This document shows positions 42,908 to 51,481 of a DNA stretch of 64,000 nucleotides, one piece after another. The stretch is from Bordetella parapertussis. GTDB lineage: Bacteria; Pseudomonadota; Gammaproteobacteria; Burkholderiales; SG8-41. A program made the translations under genes and the position numbers. The DNA lies in the NCBI GenBank assembly GCA_945906815.1, contig CAMDRT010000019.1, forward strand, positions 1-64,000, written 5' to 3'. Numbering within the stretch: position 1 is the first letter of the stretch; each line of letters begins with the position of its first letter. The notes beneath the pieces were generated by a model that was given only the letters and a program-made list of their open reading frames with translations, searched no databases and was not told the origin of the DNA.

Positions 42908-43888
42908 ATGCCAACGATCACGAAAACTCGAGCTGTGTTCGGCGCCGTGTTGTGCGCGTCGGTTACGGCGCCAGCGTCAGCCGCCGAACAGCAATATCCG
43001 TCACGTCCGGTGCGCATTGTCGTGCCCTTCGCGCCGGGTGGCCCGGCGGACGTGGTCGCGCGTCTCGTCGCGAGCAAGCTAACCGAGAGCTACGGCCAAA
43101 CCATCGTCGTGGACACCCGGCCCGGCGCCGGCAGCAATATCGGCACCGGGCTCGTCGCCAAGGCTGCGGCGGATGGCTACACGATTCTGCACACGAGCTC
43201 CGCGTTTGCGGTCAACCCGACGCTCTACGCGAAAATTCCGTACGATCCATTCAAGGATTTTCAACCGCTCACGTGCGCGGGGAGTGCACCAAACCTGCTC
43301 GCGGTGTATCCGGGGCTGCCGGCGAAAAGCGTGGCGGAACTGATCGAGCTGGTGCGCTCGCAGCCGGGCAAGCACAACTATTCATCGCCGGGCGCGGGCA
43401 CCACACCCCATCTCTCCGGTGAGATGTTCCGCATGGCCTTCAAGCTCGATCTGCGTCACATCCCGTATGGTGGTGCGGCGCCTCAGGTGCTGGCGATGAT
43501 CAGCGGGCAGGTGCCGATCGGATTCGCGGCGACGCCAAGCTTCGCTCAGCAGGTGCTGACCGGGCAGTTGCGCGGACTCGCGGTAACCGCGGACAAGCGC
43601 ATCAGCGCGCTGCCCGACATACCAGCCACGGGCGAGCTCGGCATCAAGGGGCTCACCGGCGACACGTTCCTGGGGTTTTTCGCGCGGGCCGGAACGCCGC
43701 CGCCGGTCTTGACGCGCCTGCACGGCGACATTACCCGGGCGCTCGCGATGCCCGACGTGCGCGAGCGCATGGCCGTGGTCGGATGGGAGCCCTGCAGCAA
43801 TTCGCCCGAGCAGTTCTCGGACCAGGTGAAGTCCGATATCCAACGTTGGGGGAACGTGATCCGAGAGGCCGCGATCAAAGTCGATTGA
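42908..43888 (+). CDS. Bug/TctC-family periplasmic binding protein
   Basis: 326 residues, signal peptide region TRAVFGAVLCASVTAPASAA. Mature start YPSRPVRIVVPFAPGGPADV, first lobe KIPYDPFKDFQPL, second lobe HIPYGGAAPQVLA, with YGG where YKG is usual. GAGAGAGG precedes the ATG. No enzyme is adjacent: downstream is a truncated FAD-protein start and an IS relic, so its partner gene may have been deleted. Confidence 0.9.
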   Translation: MPTITKTRAVFGAVLCASVTAPASAAEQQYPSRPVRIVVPFAPGGPADVVARLVASKLTESYGQTIVVDTRPGAGSNIGTGLVAKAAADGYTILHTSSAFAVNPTLYAKIPYDPFKDFQPLTCAGSAPNLLAVYPGLPAKSVAELIELVRSQPGKHNYSSPGAGTTPHLSGEMFRMAFKLDLRHIPYGGAAPQVLAMISGQVPIGFAATPSFAQQVLTGQLRGLAVTADKRISALPDIPATGELGIKGLTGDTFLGFFARAGTPPPVLTRLHGDITRALAMPDVRERMAVVGWEPCSNSPEQFSDQVKSDIQRWGNVIREAAIKVD

Positions 43889-43900
43889 TCAGATAACACT

Positions 43901-43913
43901 CACCGTAGCGGTG
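43901..43913 (+). terminator. Small hairpin behind Bug gene
   Basis: CACCG-TAG-CGGTG, 5-bp stem, 12 bp after the stop codon, without a T-run. Weak. Confidence 0.25.
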
Positions 43914-43981
43914 GGTTAAGTGTAAGCGTTCTATGATGGCCACATACCGATGTCATTCTCATCGTCAGCGGGGAAAAGCAG

Positions 43982-44058
43982 ATGAACGATTTTGACGTTA
44001 TTGTGGTCTGCGACGATGTGAGGGCGGCTTGCATTACGAATTCCCCACCCACAGGTGC
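43982..44058 (+). pseudogene. Start of an oxidoreductase gene cut by an IS end
   Basis: GGGGAAAAG and an ATG at 43982 open a frame MNDFDVIVVCDDVRAA, which resembles the first beta-strand of FAD-dependent oxidoreductases (FDVIVVGxGxAG). After about 14 codons it enters the IS terminal sequence (about 44022-44058, read inward from 44058). Everything else of the gene is missing. With so few codons the family call is tentative. Confidence 0.35.
44022..44058. repeat. IS right terminal sequence, relic K (inverted orientation)
   Basis: GGCTTGCATTACGAATTCCC then CACCCACAGG, i.e. the IS end with its outer base at 44058. Only about 35 bp remain. It abuts the 3' end of the SulP gene. Confidence 0.6.
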
Positions 44059-44070
44059 CTAGGCAGCTCC

Positions 44071-46281
44071 TCAACGCTCTTCAAGCGCACGCAATTCGCT
44101 ATCGGCGATACGCAGCCGCCATGAAATCGCCAGCGCCAATTGCTCGATCAGGCGCCCCGCCAGTGCCGGATGAGCCTCGACCATGGCGTCGTAACTGTCG
44201 CGCGATAAGGCATAGAGCTCACTCGGTGTGGCTGCCTCAATGTCTGCTGAGCGCCGCTGGCCGTCGAGAAACGCCATTTCGCCAAAAAAATCGCCGCGGC
44301 AGAACGTGGCCAAGTGGTACCGTTTATTGCCCTCGAGCGGCAACAACACATGCACCCGGCCGCAGCGCAGCAAATACATTTCGTTGCCTTCCTCGCCCAG
44401 GGAGCAAATTCTCCCTCCCGCCGGAACCGACAGTTCTCGCGCCACCTTGCGCAGTTGGGTCAGCGACGTGACATCGAGTTCGCGCAGTAGGTCGATCTCG
44501 CCCAGGTCCAGGGCGCGCGCATCCTCCTGCGGTGTCACGCCGGCCGCCTCGAGCACCCTATCCTCCATCCATTCAATGGCACTGTCGCGCGTGTCGAACA
44601 CCCGGATGCCACCGCTGCTGCTCACCATGCCCAGGTCTTCCAGGTAACGCTCGAAGTCCGGCGTTGTCGGCAGGCTCGAGGGCATGCCGCTGAACAGCAG
44701 ATCGCCGCCGCGCTCCTGCAACCGGTGCCGCATCTGCTCGAACAGGTGCGCCGCGGTAAAATCCAGTGACTGCACCCGGCGCAAATCGAGCAGCAGGTAA
44801 CGCAGGTCGGCCATATCGGGCTCGAGTTGCGAGAACAACTGATCGGTGGTGCCAAAAAACAAGTTGCCGTGCAACTGCACCACCGCCGCCTGGTCGCCGC
44901 TGGCGTTGAGCGCCTCGCGCTCGTCTTCGAGACGATGCCGCTTGGAATGCGCCGTACGCAAATTCTGTTTGGTGAGCAGTACCGTGACGTGGATCTGATC
45001 GCGTATGAAAAGCAGGATCGCAAGACCCACACCGACCACGGAAGCCTGGAGCAGTCCGATCTGGGCCACCGCGACAACGATTGCTATGACAGCGAAATCG
45101 ATGCGCGTCGCTCGGTGCAGCAGCAACCTGAACATGCTGCGATCGAACATGCGAAACGCCACCACCAGCAGGATGCCCGCCAGGGCGCCAATCGGCACCC
45201 AGGCAATCAAGCCGCCGACCACTACGAAGGCGGCAATAACCAGTACGCCTTCAGCAACGCCCGACCAGTACGATCTGCCGCCGCTGGTGAAATTGACCAG
45301 CGTCGCACCCATGGTGCCGGCACCGGGCATGCCGCCAACTATGAAGGCGGCGAAATTGGCCGAGCCCTGCGCAATCAATTCGCGATTTGAATCATGGCGA
45401 TGGCGCATCATCGCATCCAGTACCACGCCGGTTTTGAGCGTGTCCACGGATAGCAGCACTGCCAAGGTCAGCGCTGAAACCAGGACCATGCCCACATCGT
45501 CCGGGCGAATCTGCAACAAGGACAGCGCCCGCTCCGTAACGGCGTCTACGAATGAGCCGGAAGCCTCGATCGGGCCGATCACCAGGCGGTTATCAGACAA
45601 CTGCAGCAACTCGGGATTGAAGATCGAGAAAATAAAATAAGCGGCAATGCCAGCAGCCAAGCCAAGGATAGCCCCAGGCACCTTTCGCGTAATGCGCGGT
45701 GCCCCGGCCATGACCGCAATGGTCACCAGTCCCACGCCCATGCCGCTCAAGTTCCATGCACCCGGGGAGAGCAAACCACTTGCCAGGCTCATCTCCTTGG
45801 GGATACCCAAGAGCTTAGGCAACTGTCCGACGGCGATGATCAACGCCACACCCGACAGGTAGCCGGTCACCACCTGGTAAGGAATGTACTTGATCAAGGT
45901 TCCGGCGCGCAGAGCGCCGAATACCAGTTGAAACAGCGCAGCCAACAAGCCGGTGAGTGCCAATAGAGCAAACAAGCGCTCGCCGGACAAACCACCCTGC
46001 GAGGAAAGTTCTATCGCCATCGCGGCAAGCACCGCTGCCGCAGGCGCGCACGGCGCGGTGATAAACCCGCCGTTGCGCCCAACCAGAGGCGCGACGATGC
46101 CCAGCGCCGCGGCGCCAAGAATGCCGGCCAGGGCACCGGCACCCGCGTATTCCGGGCCAATCGCGCTGTAGACCAAAACGCCGAACGCGATCGCCGACGG
46201 CAGCGCTACCAGCATCGAGGCGAGGCCACCCCAGCAATCGCCGGCCAAGCCGCCACCGGCTTTTAGCGCTGTATCAGTCAT
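44071..46281 (-). CDS. SulP-family anion transporter with STAS and cNMP-binding domains
   Basis: 736 residues from the ATG at 46281 (MTDTALKAGGGL), preferred over upstream codons that overlap the preceding gene. About 11-14 membrane segments (roughly 20-440) include the SulP marks YIPYQVVTGYLSGVALII and GGMPGAGTMGATLVNFTSGG. A STAS domain follows (about 470-580: VVQLHGNLFFGTTDQLFSQL, LLDLRRVQSLDFTAAHLFEQ), then a cyclic-nucleotide-binding domain (about 610-736: SLGEEGNEMYLLRCGRVHVL, FCRGDFFGEMAFLDGQRRSA). Substrate could be sulfate, bicarbonate or a dicarboxylate. The fused cNMP domain suggests gating by cAMP or another nucleotide. It begins 20 bp after a CaiB-family gene on the same strand. 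Confidence 0.9.
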   Translation of the reverse strand: MTDTALKAGGGLAGDCWGGLASMLVALPSAIAFGVLVYSAIGPEYAGAGALAGILGAAALGIVAPLVGRNGGFITAPCAPAAAVLAAMAIELSSQGGLSGERLFALLALTGLLAALFQLVFGALRAGTLIKYIPYQVVTGYLSGVALIIAVGQLPKLLGIPKEMSLASGLLSPGAWNLSGMGVGLVTIAVMAGAPRITRKVPGAILGLAAGIAAYFIFSIFNPELLQLSDNRLVIGPIEASGSFVDAVTERALSLLQIRPDDVGMVLVSALTLAVLLSVDTLKTGVVLDAMMRHRHDSNRELIAQGSANFAAFIVGGMPGAGTMGATLVNFTSGGRSYWSGVAEGVLVIAAFVVVGGLIAWVPIGALAGILLVVAFRMFDRSMFRLLLHRATRIDFAVIAIVVAVAQIGLLQASVVGVGLAILLFIRDQIHVTVLLTKQNLRTAHSKRHRLEDEREALNASGDQAAVVQLHGNLFFGTTDQLFSQLEPDMADLRYLLLDLRRVQSLDFTAAHLFEQMRHRLQERGGDLLFSGMPSSLPTTPDFERYLEDLGMVSSSGGIRVFDTRDSAIEWMEDRVLEAAGVTPQEDARALDLGEIDLLRELDVTSLTQLRKVARELSVPAGGRICSLGEEGNEMYLLRCGRVHVLLPLEGNKRYHLATFCRGDFFGEMAFLDGQRRSADIEAATPSELYALSRDSYDAMVEAHPALAGRLIEQLALAISWRLRIADSELRALEER

Positions 46282-46301
46282 TTTCCGTCTCTGGTCTCGT
46301 C

Positions 46302-47699
46302 CTAATAAAGCCATTCCGGCTTGCTCGAGCCCAGCGTCGGAGAAGACTTGTCCCAATACGGTTTTGTTTCAGACATGCTCAACACCGGGCCCAAGTGCTT
46401 CAGCGCGCCGTGGCCGCCTGTGGATTCAATCATGATCGAGTCCAGTTCCGCGTCGCTTAGTCCCATATCAGGTTTTGAATAGTCGATGTGCCCCTGCTTG
46501 TAGATATACATGCCGGAGCGGCAAAGTGAGACCCGCACGTGATAGGAACCGCCTTCGCGTGCGCGTCGCGCCAGCGCGAGTAACACGCCGTAGGCGCCGT
46601 TATAGCCGGTGGTGTAATCGCAGGCGGAAGCCGGTAGCAGCTGCGGCCGTTCATCGCCGTTGTCGAGGCATATCCCGGTTGCGCATTGCGCAATTTGCTC
46701 CCATCCGCCGCGATTCGAGAGCGGGCCGCCGTGGCCGTAGCAACTGATAGAAAGATAAATGATCCCGGGATGTTCTGCGGCGAGTTGTTCGGGACTGAGG
46801 CCGTGCTTATCCATGATGCCGGGGCGGTAGCCCTGGCTGAACACATCGGCATTGCGCACAAGTTTCTTGACCGTCGCCACGTCTTCGGCCTGGTTCAGAT
46901 TCAGAAAACAGCTCCGCTTGCCGTGGCTCGTATCCATCACATGCTCTGGCACCTGCGGCAGATGCTCGGCTGTGACCATCAGTACCTCGGCGCCGTTTTC
47001 GGCGAGCGTGCGCGCCGCGATGGGCCCGGCAAGTATGCGCGTCAGATCGAGCACCTTGATGCCTGAGAGCGGCCTGTCACCTTGCGAAAAAGGCATCGGG
47101 TCGCTGTCGCCGATCTTGGTGATTTCGATCAGCGGCTTGCCGGACAGCATTTTCCCGTGCGGATGTTCGAGCCATTCCGCATTGGAGCGGATGATCGAAC
47201 CGCAGGCTCGCGCGGCGGCGACCGCTTCTTCCAGATCGTATGAATCCCACTGCGCGACCGCTTTGGCGACGGCATCCGCGTTGGATGCGCAGCCGAGCAC
47301 GCCGATCACCCGGTCGTGCAGATGGGGCAGATTGAAATGCGGCAGGTACCAGCGGCCATCCTTGCAGCGCCAGGGCTGTGTGATGTTCCGCATGTGCGAC
47401 ATCGACGGCGACTGCACCGCTTTCCAATCGCCTCCTGCGGCAGGCTGGCTCAGATATTTGGAGCTCTGGCAGGTGGCCGCTGCATGACGCACGTCGATAG
47501 CGACTTTCTGGCGCTTGCCGGTCTTCATTTCGTGTATGTCGGTGACCGCGACGCCGACACCGGCGAGGATATTCGCCGTGGTCTCACCGATCTTGAAGCG
47601 CGCAGAAAAAACGGGATCATGTCCCGTCATTGTGACTTCGCCATCCGCGGGCATGCCGCGGCCGCGAATGTTCATGATTTCTTCAAATCCCGGGCTCAT
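46302..47699 (-). CDS. CaiB/BaiF (class III) CoA-transferase family protein
   Basis: 465 residues. The family marks lie in the C-terminal two thirds: PLSGIKVLDLTRILAGPIAA, ENGAEVLMVTAEHLPQVPEH, GKRSCFLNLNQAEDVATVKK, ADVFSQGYRPGIMDKHGLSP and YLSISCYGHGGPLSNRGGWE. The N-terminal 200 residues (VFSARFKIGETTANILAGVG, AIDVRHAAATC) correspond to the second half of a CaiB fold, so the chain looks circularly permuted or like the C-terminal half of a fused double CaiB protein. The expected catalytic Asp after the SGxxGxGG-like stretch is not evident. Followed by the SulP gene after 20 bp. Confidence 0.75.
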   Translation of the reverse strand: MSPGFEEIMNIRGRGMPADGEVTMTGHDPVFSARFKIGETTANILAGVGVAVTDIHEMKTGKRQKVAIDVRHAAATCQSSKYLSQPAAGGDWKAVQSPSMSHMRNITQPWRCKDGRWYLPHFNLPHLHDRVIGVLGCASNADAVAKAVAQWDSYDLEEAVAAARACGSIIRSNAEWLEHPHGKMLSGKPLIEITKIGDSDPMPFSQGDRPLSGIKVLDLTRILAGPIAARTLAENGAEVLMVTAEHLPQVPEHVMDTSHGKRSCFLNLNQAEDVATVKKLVRNADVFSQGYRPGIMDKHGLSPEQLAAEHPGIIYLSISCYGHGGPLSNRGGWEQIAQCATGICLDNGDERPQLLPASACDYTTGYNGAYGVLLALARRAREGGSYHVRVSLCRSGMYIYKQGHIDYSKPDMGLSDAELDSIMIESTGGHGALKHLGPVLSMSETKPYWDKSSPTLGSSKPEWLY

Positions 47700-47735
47700 A
47701 AATTTAAATCCTCGTAAATGTAGGTGCGACGTACT

Positions 47736-47894
47736 CTATTTCCCACAGGCGACGCCCGCCGCGTCCATGCGTCGGCTGCCCTTAATCATCGTGCGGTAGA
47801 GCAGACGTTTGTCGTCATCCGCATAATCGGCTGTTGCAGCGTGCAATGTCGCACGATCGTCCCAGATGACCAAACCGCCCGTGCGCCATTGATG
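47736..47894 (-). pseudogene. TauD/TfdA dioxygenase C-terminal fragment
   Basis: The minus strand reads HQWRTGGLVIWDDRATLHAA, then KRLLYRTMIKGSR and a stop at 47736. This is the C-terminal signature of TauD-type oxygenases, with the distal iron His in TLHAAT and the 2-oxoglutarate Arg in LLYRTM. Upstream the frame runs straight into the IS transposase start (MRDFFVLA) at about 47894. The missing 5' part was replaced by the IS left end. Confidence 0.7.
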
Positions 47895-48013
47895 CAAGAA
47901 CGAAAAAATCGCGCATATCGCCGACGGTATCATGCTTTCTCATTTCCGCGAGACTGACTGCCTGCTCCCGAAACTGTAATACAGGACGATACTTACCAAC
48001 TCGACGCCCACAG
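47894..48013 (-). mobile_element. IS left-end fragment
   Basis: The outer end is at 48013 (minus strand CTGTGGGCGTCGAGTTGGTA). The leader and first about 16 codons of the transposase (KHDTVGDMRDFFVLA) match the copy at 783-1537. Its end lies 35 bp before the start codon of the downstream hydrolase gene, so it contributes to that gene's upstream region. Confidence 0.75.
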
Positions 48014-48047
48014 TCACATGTTTCCAATAAATTCAGAAAGGAATGCC

Positions 48048-49232
48048 ATGAATTTGCATCAATCCTTGCGCGTCAAGCTACACCCAGCGCTCATAGCCAT
48101 GCTCCTGTTGCTGTCCGTCCACACTGCAACCGCCCAAACGTCTCCGCCGCCGCTGCAAACCTGCCAGCTCGGTGATCTCACGCTAGAAAGCGGTGAAGTC
48201 ATCAACGATTTGAAGATGACTTACATCACCTTCGGCAAGCTCAACACCGACAAAAGCAACGCGATACTTTCACTGCATGGCCAACAGGGCAACCGCAACA
48301 GCCAGTCGGCGTGGGTGCGGCCGGGCGGGGCGTTCGATATCAGCAAGTATTTTGTGATTCAGCCGGATACGCTGGGCGTTGCGTCCACCGATCCGAATTT
48401 GACGACTTCGCCGACGCGCTCGGGCCTGAACATGAAGTTTCCGCGCTATAACATCCGTGACATGGTTAAAGCGGAGCATCGCATGCTGACCGAGTGCCTG
48501 GGCATCAAGCGCCTAGTGGCGGTGGCGGGCAGTTCGATGGGCGGCATCGAGACCATGCAGTGGGCGGTGAGTTATCCGGATTTCATGGCCGTGGCGATTC
48601 CGCAAACGCCGATGGCGCGCGGCAACCGTCAGGGCAATTTCATCTGGGAGTCGGTGCAGCAGGCGATCCGGCTCGATCCGAAGTGGCGCGATGGCGAATA
48701 TCCCAACGACGATCCGCCGCGCGACGGCATTGGCATGGCGCTGCAAATTCAAACGGTGGTGGGCTGGTCCGCCCCAGGGTTTGAAGAGGCCTACGCCACG
48801 CGCGAGCAAGTGCATGCGTTTCACGCGACCAGTGCGAAGACGGTTGGCAACACAGTGCAGGCGCGTGACTGGGTGTATCGCAACTGGGCGATCCAGAGCC
48901 ACGACATCGGCCAGACGCCGGGCTTCAAGGGCGACCTCGCCGCGGCTGCGCGTTCGATCAAGGCACGGGTGCTGATGTTCCCGAATTGCCAGGATCAGTT
49001 GCACCCGCCGCGCGAAGGCGGCGTGCTCGAAGTTATGCAGCATATACCCGTTGCCAAACTGGTGGATTACGACGACGTCGGCGGCCATCGCGCTTCCACC
49101 GGCGCACGCGCGCTGGCGATGTTTGCCACCGAGGTGCGTGATCTGCTGAAGCGCGTTGAAGAAGGCCTGCCCGGCATCAATGGGCCGCGCATGCCCAAAA
49201 ATTTCACACGTCTGGATTACTGCCCACGCTGA
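48048..49232 (+). CDS. Secreted MetX-like alpha/beta hydrolase
   Basis: 394 residues from the ATG at 48048 (AAAGGA before it), with a signal peptide (PALIAMLLLLSVHTATAQ). The fold is that of homoserine O-acetyltransferase (MetX): VINDLKMTYITFGKLN, nucleophile Ser163 in AVAGSSMGGIETMQW, acid near NCQDQLHPP and His in DVGGHRAS. Cytosolic MetX enzymes lack a signal peptide, and the residues for acetyl-CoA are not obvious, so an exported esterase, lactonase or amidase is more likely. It is followed 42 bp later by the Asp/Glu-racemase-fold gene and then a Bug gene, all on the plus strand. Confidence 0.82.
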   Translation: MNLHQSLRVKLHPALIAMLLLLSVHTATAQTSPPPLQTCQLGDLTLESGEVINDLKMTYITFGKLNTDKSNAILSLHGQQGNRNSQSAWVRPGGAFDISKYFVIQPDTLGVASTDPNLTTSPTRSGLNMKFPRYNIRDMVKAEHRMLTECLGIKRLVAVAGSSMGGIETMQWAVSYPDFMAVAIPQTPMARGNRQGNFIWESVQQAIRLDPKWRDGEYPNDDPPRDGIGMALQIQTVVGWSAPGFEEAYATREQVHAFHATSAKTVGNTVQARDWVYRNWAIQSHDIGQTPGFKGDLAAAARSIKARVLMFPNCQDQLHPPREGGVLEVMQHIPVAKLVDYDDVGGHRASTGARALAMFATEVRDLLKRVEEGLPGINGPRMPKNFTRLDYCPR

Positions 49233-49274
49233 GCGTGGTTAAAAAAAGATCAACGGACTTTAAGAGGAATCCGT

Positions 49275-50087
49275 ATGAAACTCTGGTACCAAAGCATGTC
49301 CCGCACCGCGGCCTGGGGTGGTTATCACGCCTTTCTCACGCAGTTTTTGCAGAAGATCAAAGACCCGGAAACGGAAATCGAATTGCACGGTATCACCAAG
49401 GTTGGCGGCATCGCCGATCAGTATCGCTATCTCGAATATCTTGAAGCCGGTGAAGTGATGGAAAACGTGCAGACGGCAGTGCGGCAGGGGTTCGATGCAT
49501 TTCTCATCGGTAACATCGCCGATCCTGGGTTACGCGAATGCAAAGAAATCGCGGATATTCCGGTGCTCGGCCTGTGCGAAGCGTCGAGCCATCTGGCCAA
49601 TATGATGGGCGGCAACTTTGGTTTCGTCACCATCAACGAGAAATTCACGCCGCGCGTGCTGGAAAACGTGCAACGCTATGGGCTGCAGGGGCGCTGCGTC
49701 GGCGCACGCATGATGACGGTAGATCGCATACTCAACCTGAAAGAGGGTTACACCGATGCCGGCGTGCGGCAGAAAATCGCGGATGATTTTCTGGCAGCGG
49801 CGCGCCATCTCGTTGACGAACAGGGCGCGGAAGTGATCATCCCGGCCGGCGGTGTGGCGATGGCGCTGCTCGCGATTCTGGATTTGCACGCAGTGCGGCC
49901 CGGCGTGCCGATACTGAATGGGATTACCGCGCTGGTGAAAATGGGCGAGATGAGCGTGCGCATGGCAAGGCTTTCCGGCGGATTATTTACCAGCAAACGC
50001 TTGCAGTACGCGCCGCCGGGTGTAGATCAGATCGAGGAGATACGCAAATACTATGGCGATGTTTATCCTTCGGTGCCGAGGGTTTGA
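49275..50087 (+). CDS. Asp/Glu/hydantoin racemase-fold protein lacking both cysteines
   Basis: 270 residues of the aspartate/glutamate racemase superfamily. The first half-site reads IGNIADPGLRE, where active members have Cys two residues after Ile (GC-x-x-DPG); here it is Asn80. The second half-site reads GAEVIIPAGGVAM, where GCAGM is usual, so the second Cys is Gly192. Without either catalytic thiol, a racemase mechanism is excluded; ligand binding, isomerisation or decarboxylation by another route is possible. AAGAGGAA precedes the ATG. It sits between the secreted hydrolase and a Bug gene whose frame it may overlap slightly. Confidence 0.8.
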   Translation: MKLWYQSMSRTAAWGGYHAFLTQFLQKIKDPETEIELHGITKVGGIADQYRYLEYLEAGEVMENVQTAVRQGFDAFLIGNIADPGLRECKEIADIPVLGLCEASSHLANMMGGNFGFVTINEKFTPRVLENVQRYGLQGRCVGARMMTVDRILNLKEGYTDAGVRQKIADDFLAAARHLVDEQGAEVIIPAGGVAMALLAILDLHAVRPGVPILNGITALVKMGEMSVRMARLSGGLFTSKRLQYAPPGVDQIEEIRKYYGDVYPSVPRV

Positions 50088-50109
50088 GTGTAGCGTGGGG
50101 GATTACGAC

Positions 50110-51108
50110 TTGGCCTGCAATTTACATAAGCATTTGTTTTATAAAGTATTTTTATATACGCCCCTAGCGTGCCTGGCACTGTCGGCGTGTGCGCCGGCAG
50201 TTGCCGCTTACCCTGAACGCCCGGTGCGCGTGATCATTCCGTTTCCACCCGGCGGCGGCACCGATCTGATGGGCCGCATCATTGCCGGCATCCTGAGCGA
50301 ACGATTGGGCGTTTCGTTTGTGTCGGACAACCGTGTGGGCGCGGGCGGGGTCATCGGCGCTGAAATTGCGGCCAAGGCCGCGCCGGATGGCTACACATTG
50401 CTGGTGGGCACGCCTGGCTCGATGACCATCAACCCGGCAATGATGGCGAATCTGGCGTACGACCCGCTGCGCGATTTCGAGCCGATTACCCGCGCGACTA
50501 GCAGTCACATGGTGTTGGTGGTGCGCAAGGATTTACCGGTGAAATCGGTGAAAGACCTCATCGCACTGGCCAAGGTCAAGGCAGGGACGATGAACATCGG
50601 CTCATCGGGCATAGGCAGCACCTCGCACCTGGGCGGCGAGTTGTTCAAGATCATGGCGGGCATAGCAATGACCAACGTGCCTTACAAGGGGAGCGGGCCT
50701 GCGGTGATCGATCTGGTGGGCGGACGCATTGACGTGCTGATCGAAAACCTGCCTGCGCTGTCGCCCTTTATCAAGCGCGGCGACATACGCCTGCTGGCCG
50801 TGGGCGGCCCGGCGCGGGCGCGCAGCGTGCCGGAAGTGCCGACGATTGCGGAATCCGCGCTGCCCGGTTACGAGTCAACCACTTGGCTGGGATTGTTCGC
50901 GCCCGCCAAGACACCCAAGACTATCATTACACAACTTCATGCCACGGTAGCCAGCGCCATGCGTACGCCGGCGATGACTGAAAAACTTGCGGCCATGGGC
51001 TATGAATCCACAGCGGACGATACCCCAGAGCAGTTGCGGGCTTATCTTATTGCCAGGTTGAACGAGATGAGGGGCGTGGTGAAGGCGATTGGGTTGAAGC
51101 CGCTATGA
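50110..51108 (+). CDS. Bug/TctC-family protein, possible lipoprotein
   Basis: About 332 residues. There is no ATG at the expected place. Candidates are TTG 50110 with GGGG upstream, or GTG 50095; the open frame extends to 50053, overlapping the racemase-fold gene by 35 bases. The signal segment LACLALSACAPAVAA contains LSAC, a lipobox-like sequence, so the protein may be membrane anchored. Mature start YPERPVRVIIPFPPGGGTDL; the first lobe has NLAYDPLRDFEPI, the second NVPYKGSGPAVID. Third gene of the hydrolase-racemase-Bug unit. Confidence 0.85.
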   Translation: MACNLHKHLFYKVFLYTPLACLALSACAPAVAAYPERPVRVIIPFPPGGGTDLMGRIIAGILSERLGVSFVSDNRVGAGGVIGAEIAAKAAPDGYTLLVGTPGSMTINPAMMANLAYDPLRDFEPITRATSSHMVLVVRKDLPVKSVKDLIALAKVKAGTMNIGSSGIGSTSHLGGELFKIMAGIAMTNVPYKGSGPAVIDLVGGRIDVLIENLPALSPFIKRGDIRLLAVGGPARARSVPEVPTIAESALPGYESTTWLGLFAPAKTPKTIITQLHATVASAMRTPAMTEKLAAMGYESTADDTPEQLRAYLIARLNEMRGVVKAIGLKPL

Positions 51109-51130
51109 GTCAAATACCGCCGGCAAAGCC

Positions 51131-51155
51131 GTAGCCCCGCATCACGCGGGGCTAC
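51131..51155 (+). terminator. Strong GC hairpin behind the hydrolase-racemase-Bug unit
   Basis: GTAGCCCCGC-ATCAC-GCGGGGCTAC, a perfect 10-bp stem 22 bp after the stop, without a T-run. It is followed by GTAAACCTCCGGACTGC. A similar sequence, with a weaker CCCC/GGGG stem and then CTAAACCTCCTGACTGC, occurs at about 6925-6970. It is probably an extragenic palindrome that can also stop or protect transcripts. Confidence 0.5.
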
Positions 51156-51481
51156 GCGCGTAAACCTCCGGACTGCAACCTGCTGTTAGCGCTGCTTGAG
51201 ATCGAGGAGAGCCATCAGCAGATTTTTGTACGACAAGCCAGACTTGCGCGGTTGAGCGCTTGGGCCTTCATGTCACTCTGTTAATCCCGTCAAGCGTATG
51301 CCATGCGACATGGCGATCCGCATTGCAAAATCGTGTCCCAACAATCCAATCCGTTACATAACGGCACCTGTCCCCTGCCCCCCCGTGACACCCTCGGATC
51401 GAATAATTGCGGAGCACACACCCTGGAACGCAACATCGCGTTATGATTCGTAAGATCAAACAGTAACGGAGACAGGCTGCC
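51156..51481. other. Stretch without a gene
   Basis: No coding, RNA or repeat signal on either strand is convincing beyond the hairpin-associated sequence at its left end. Confidence 0.4.
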
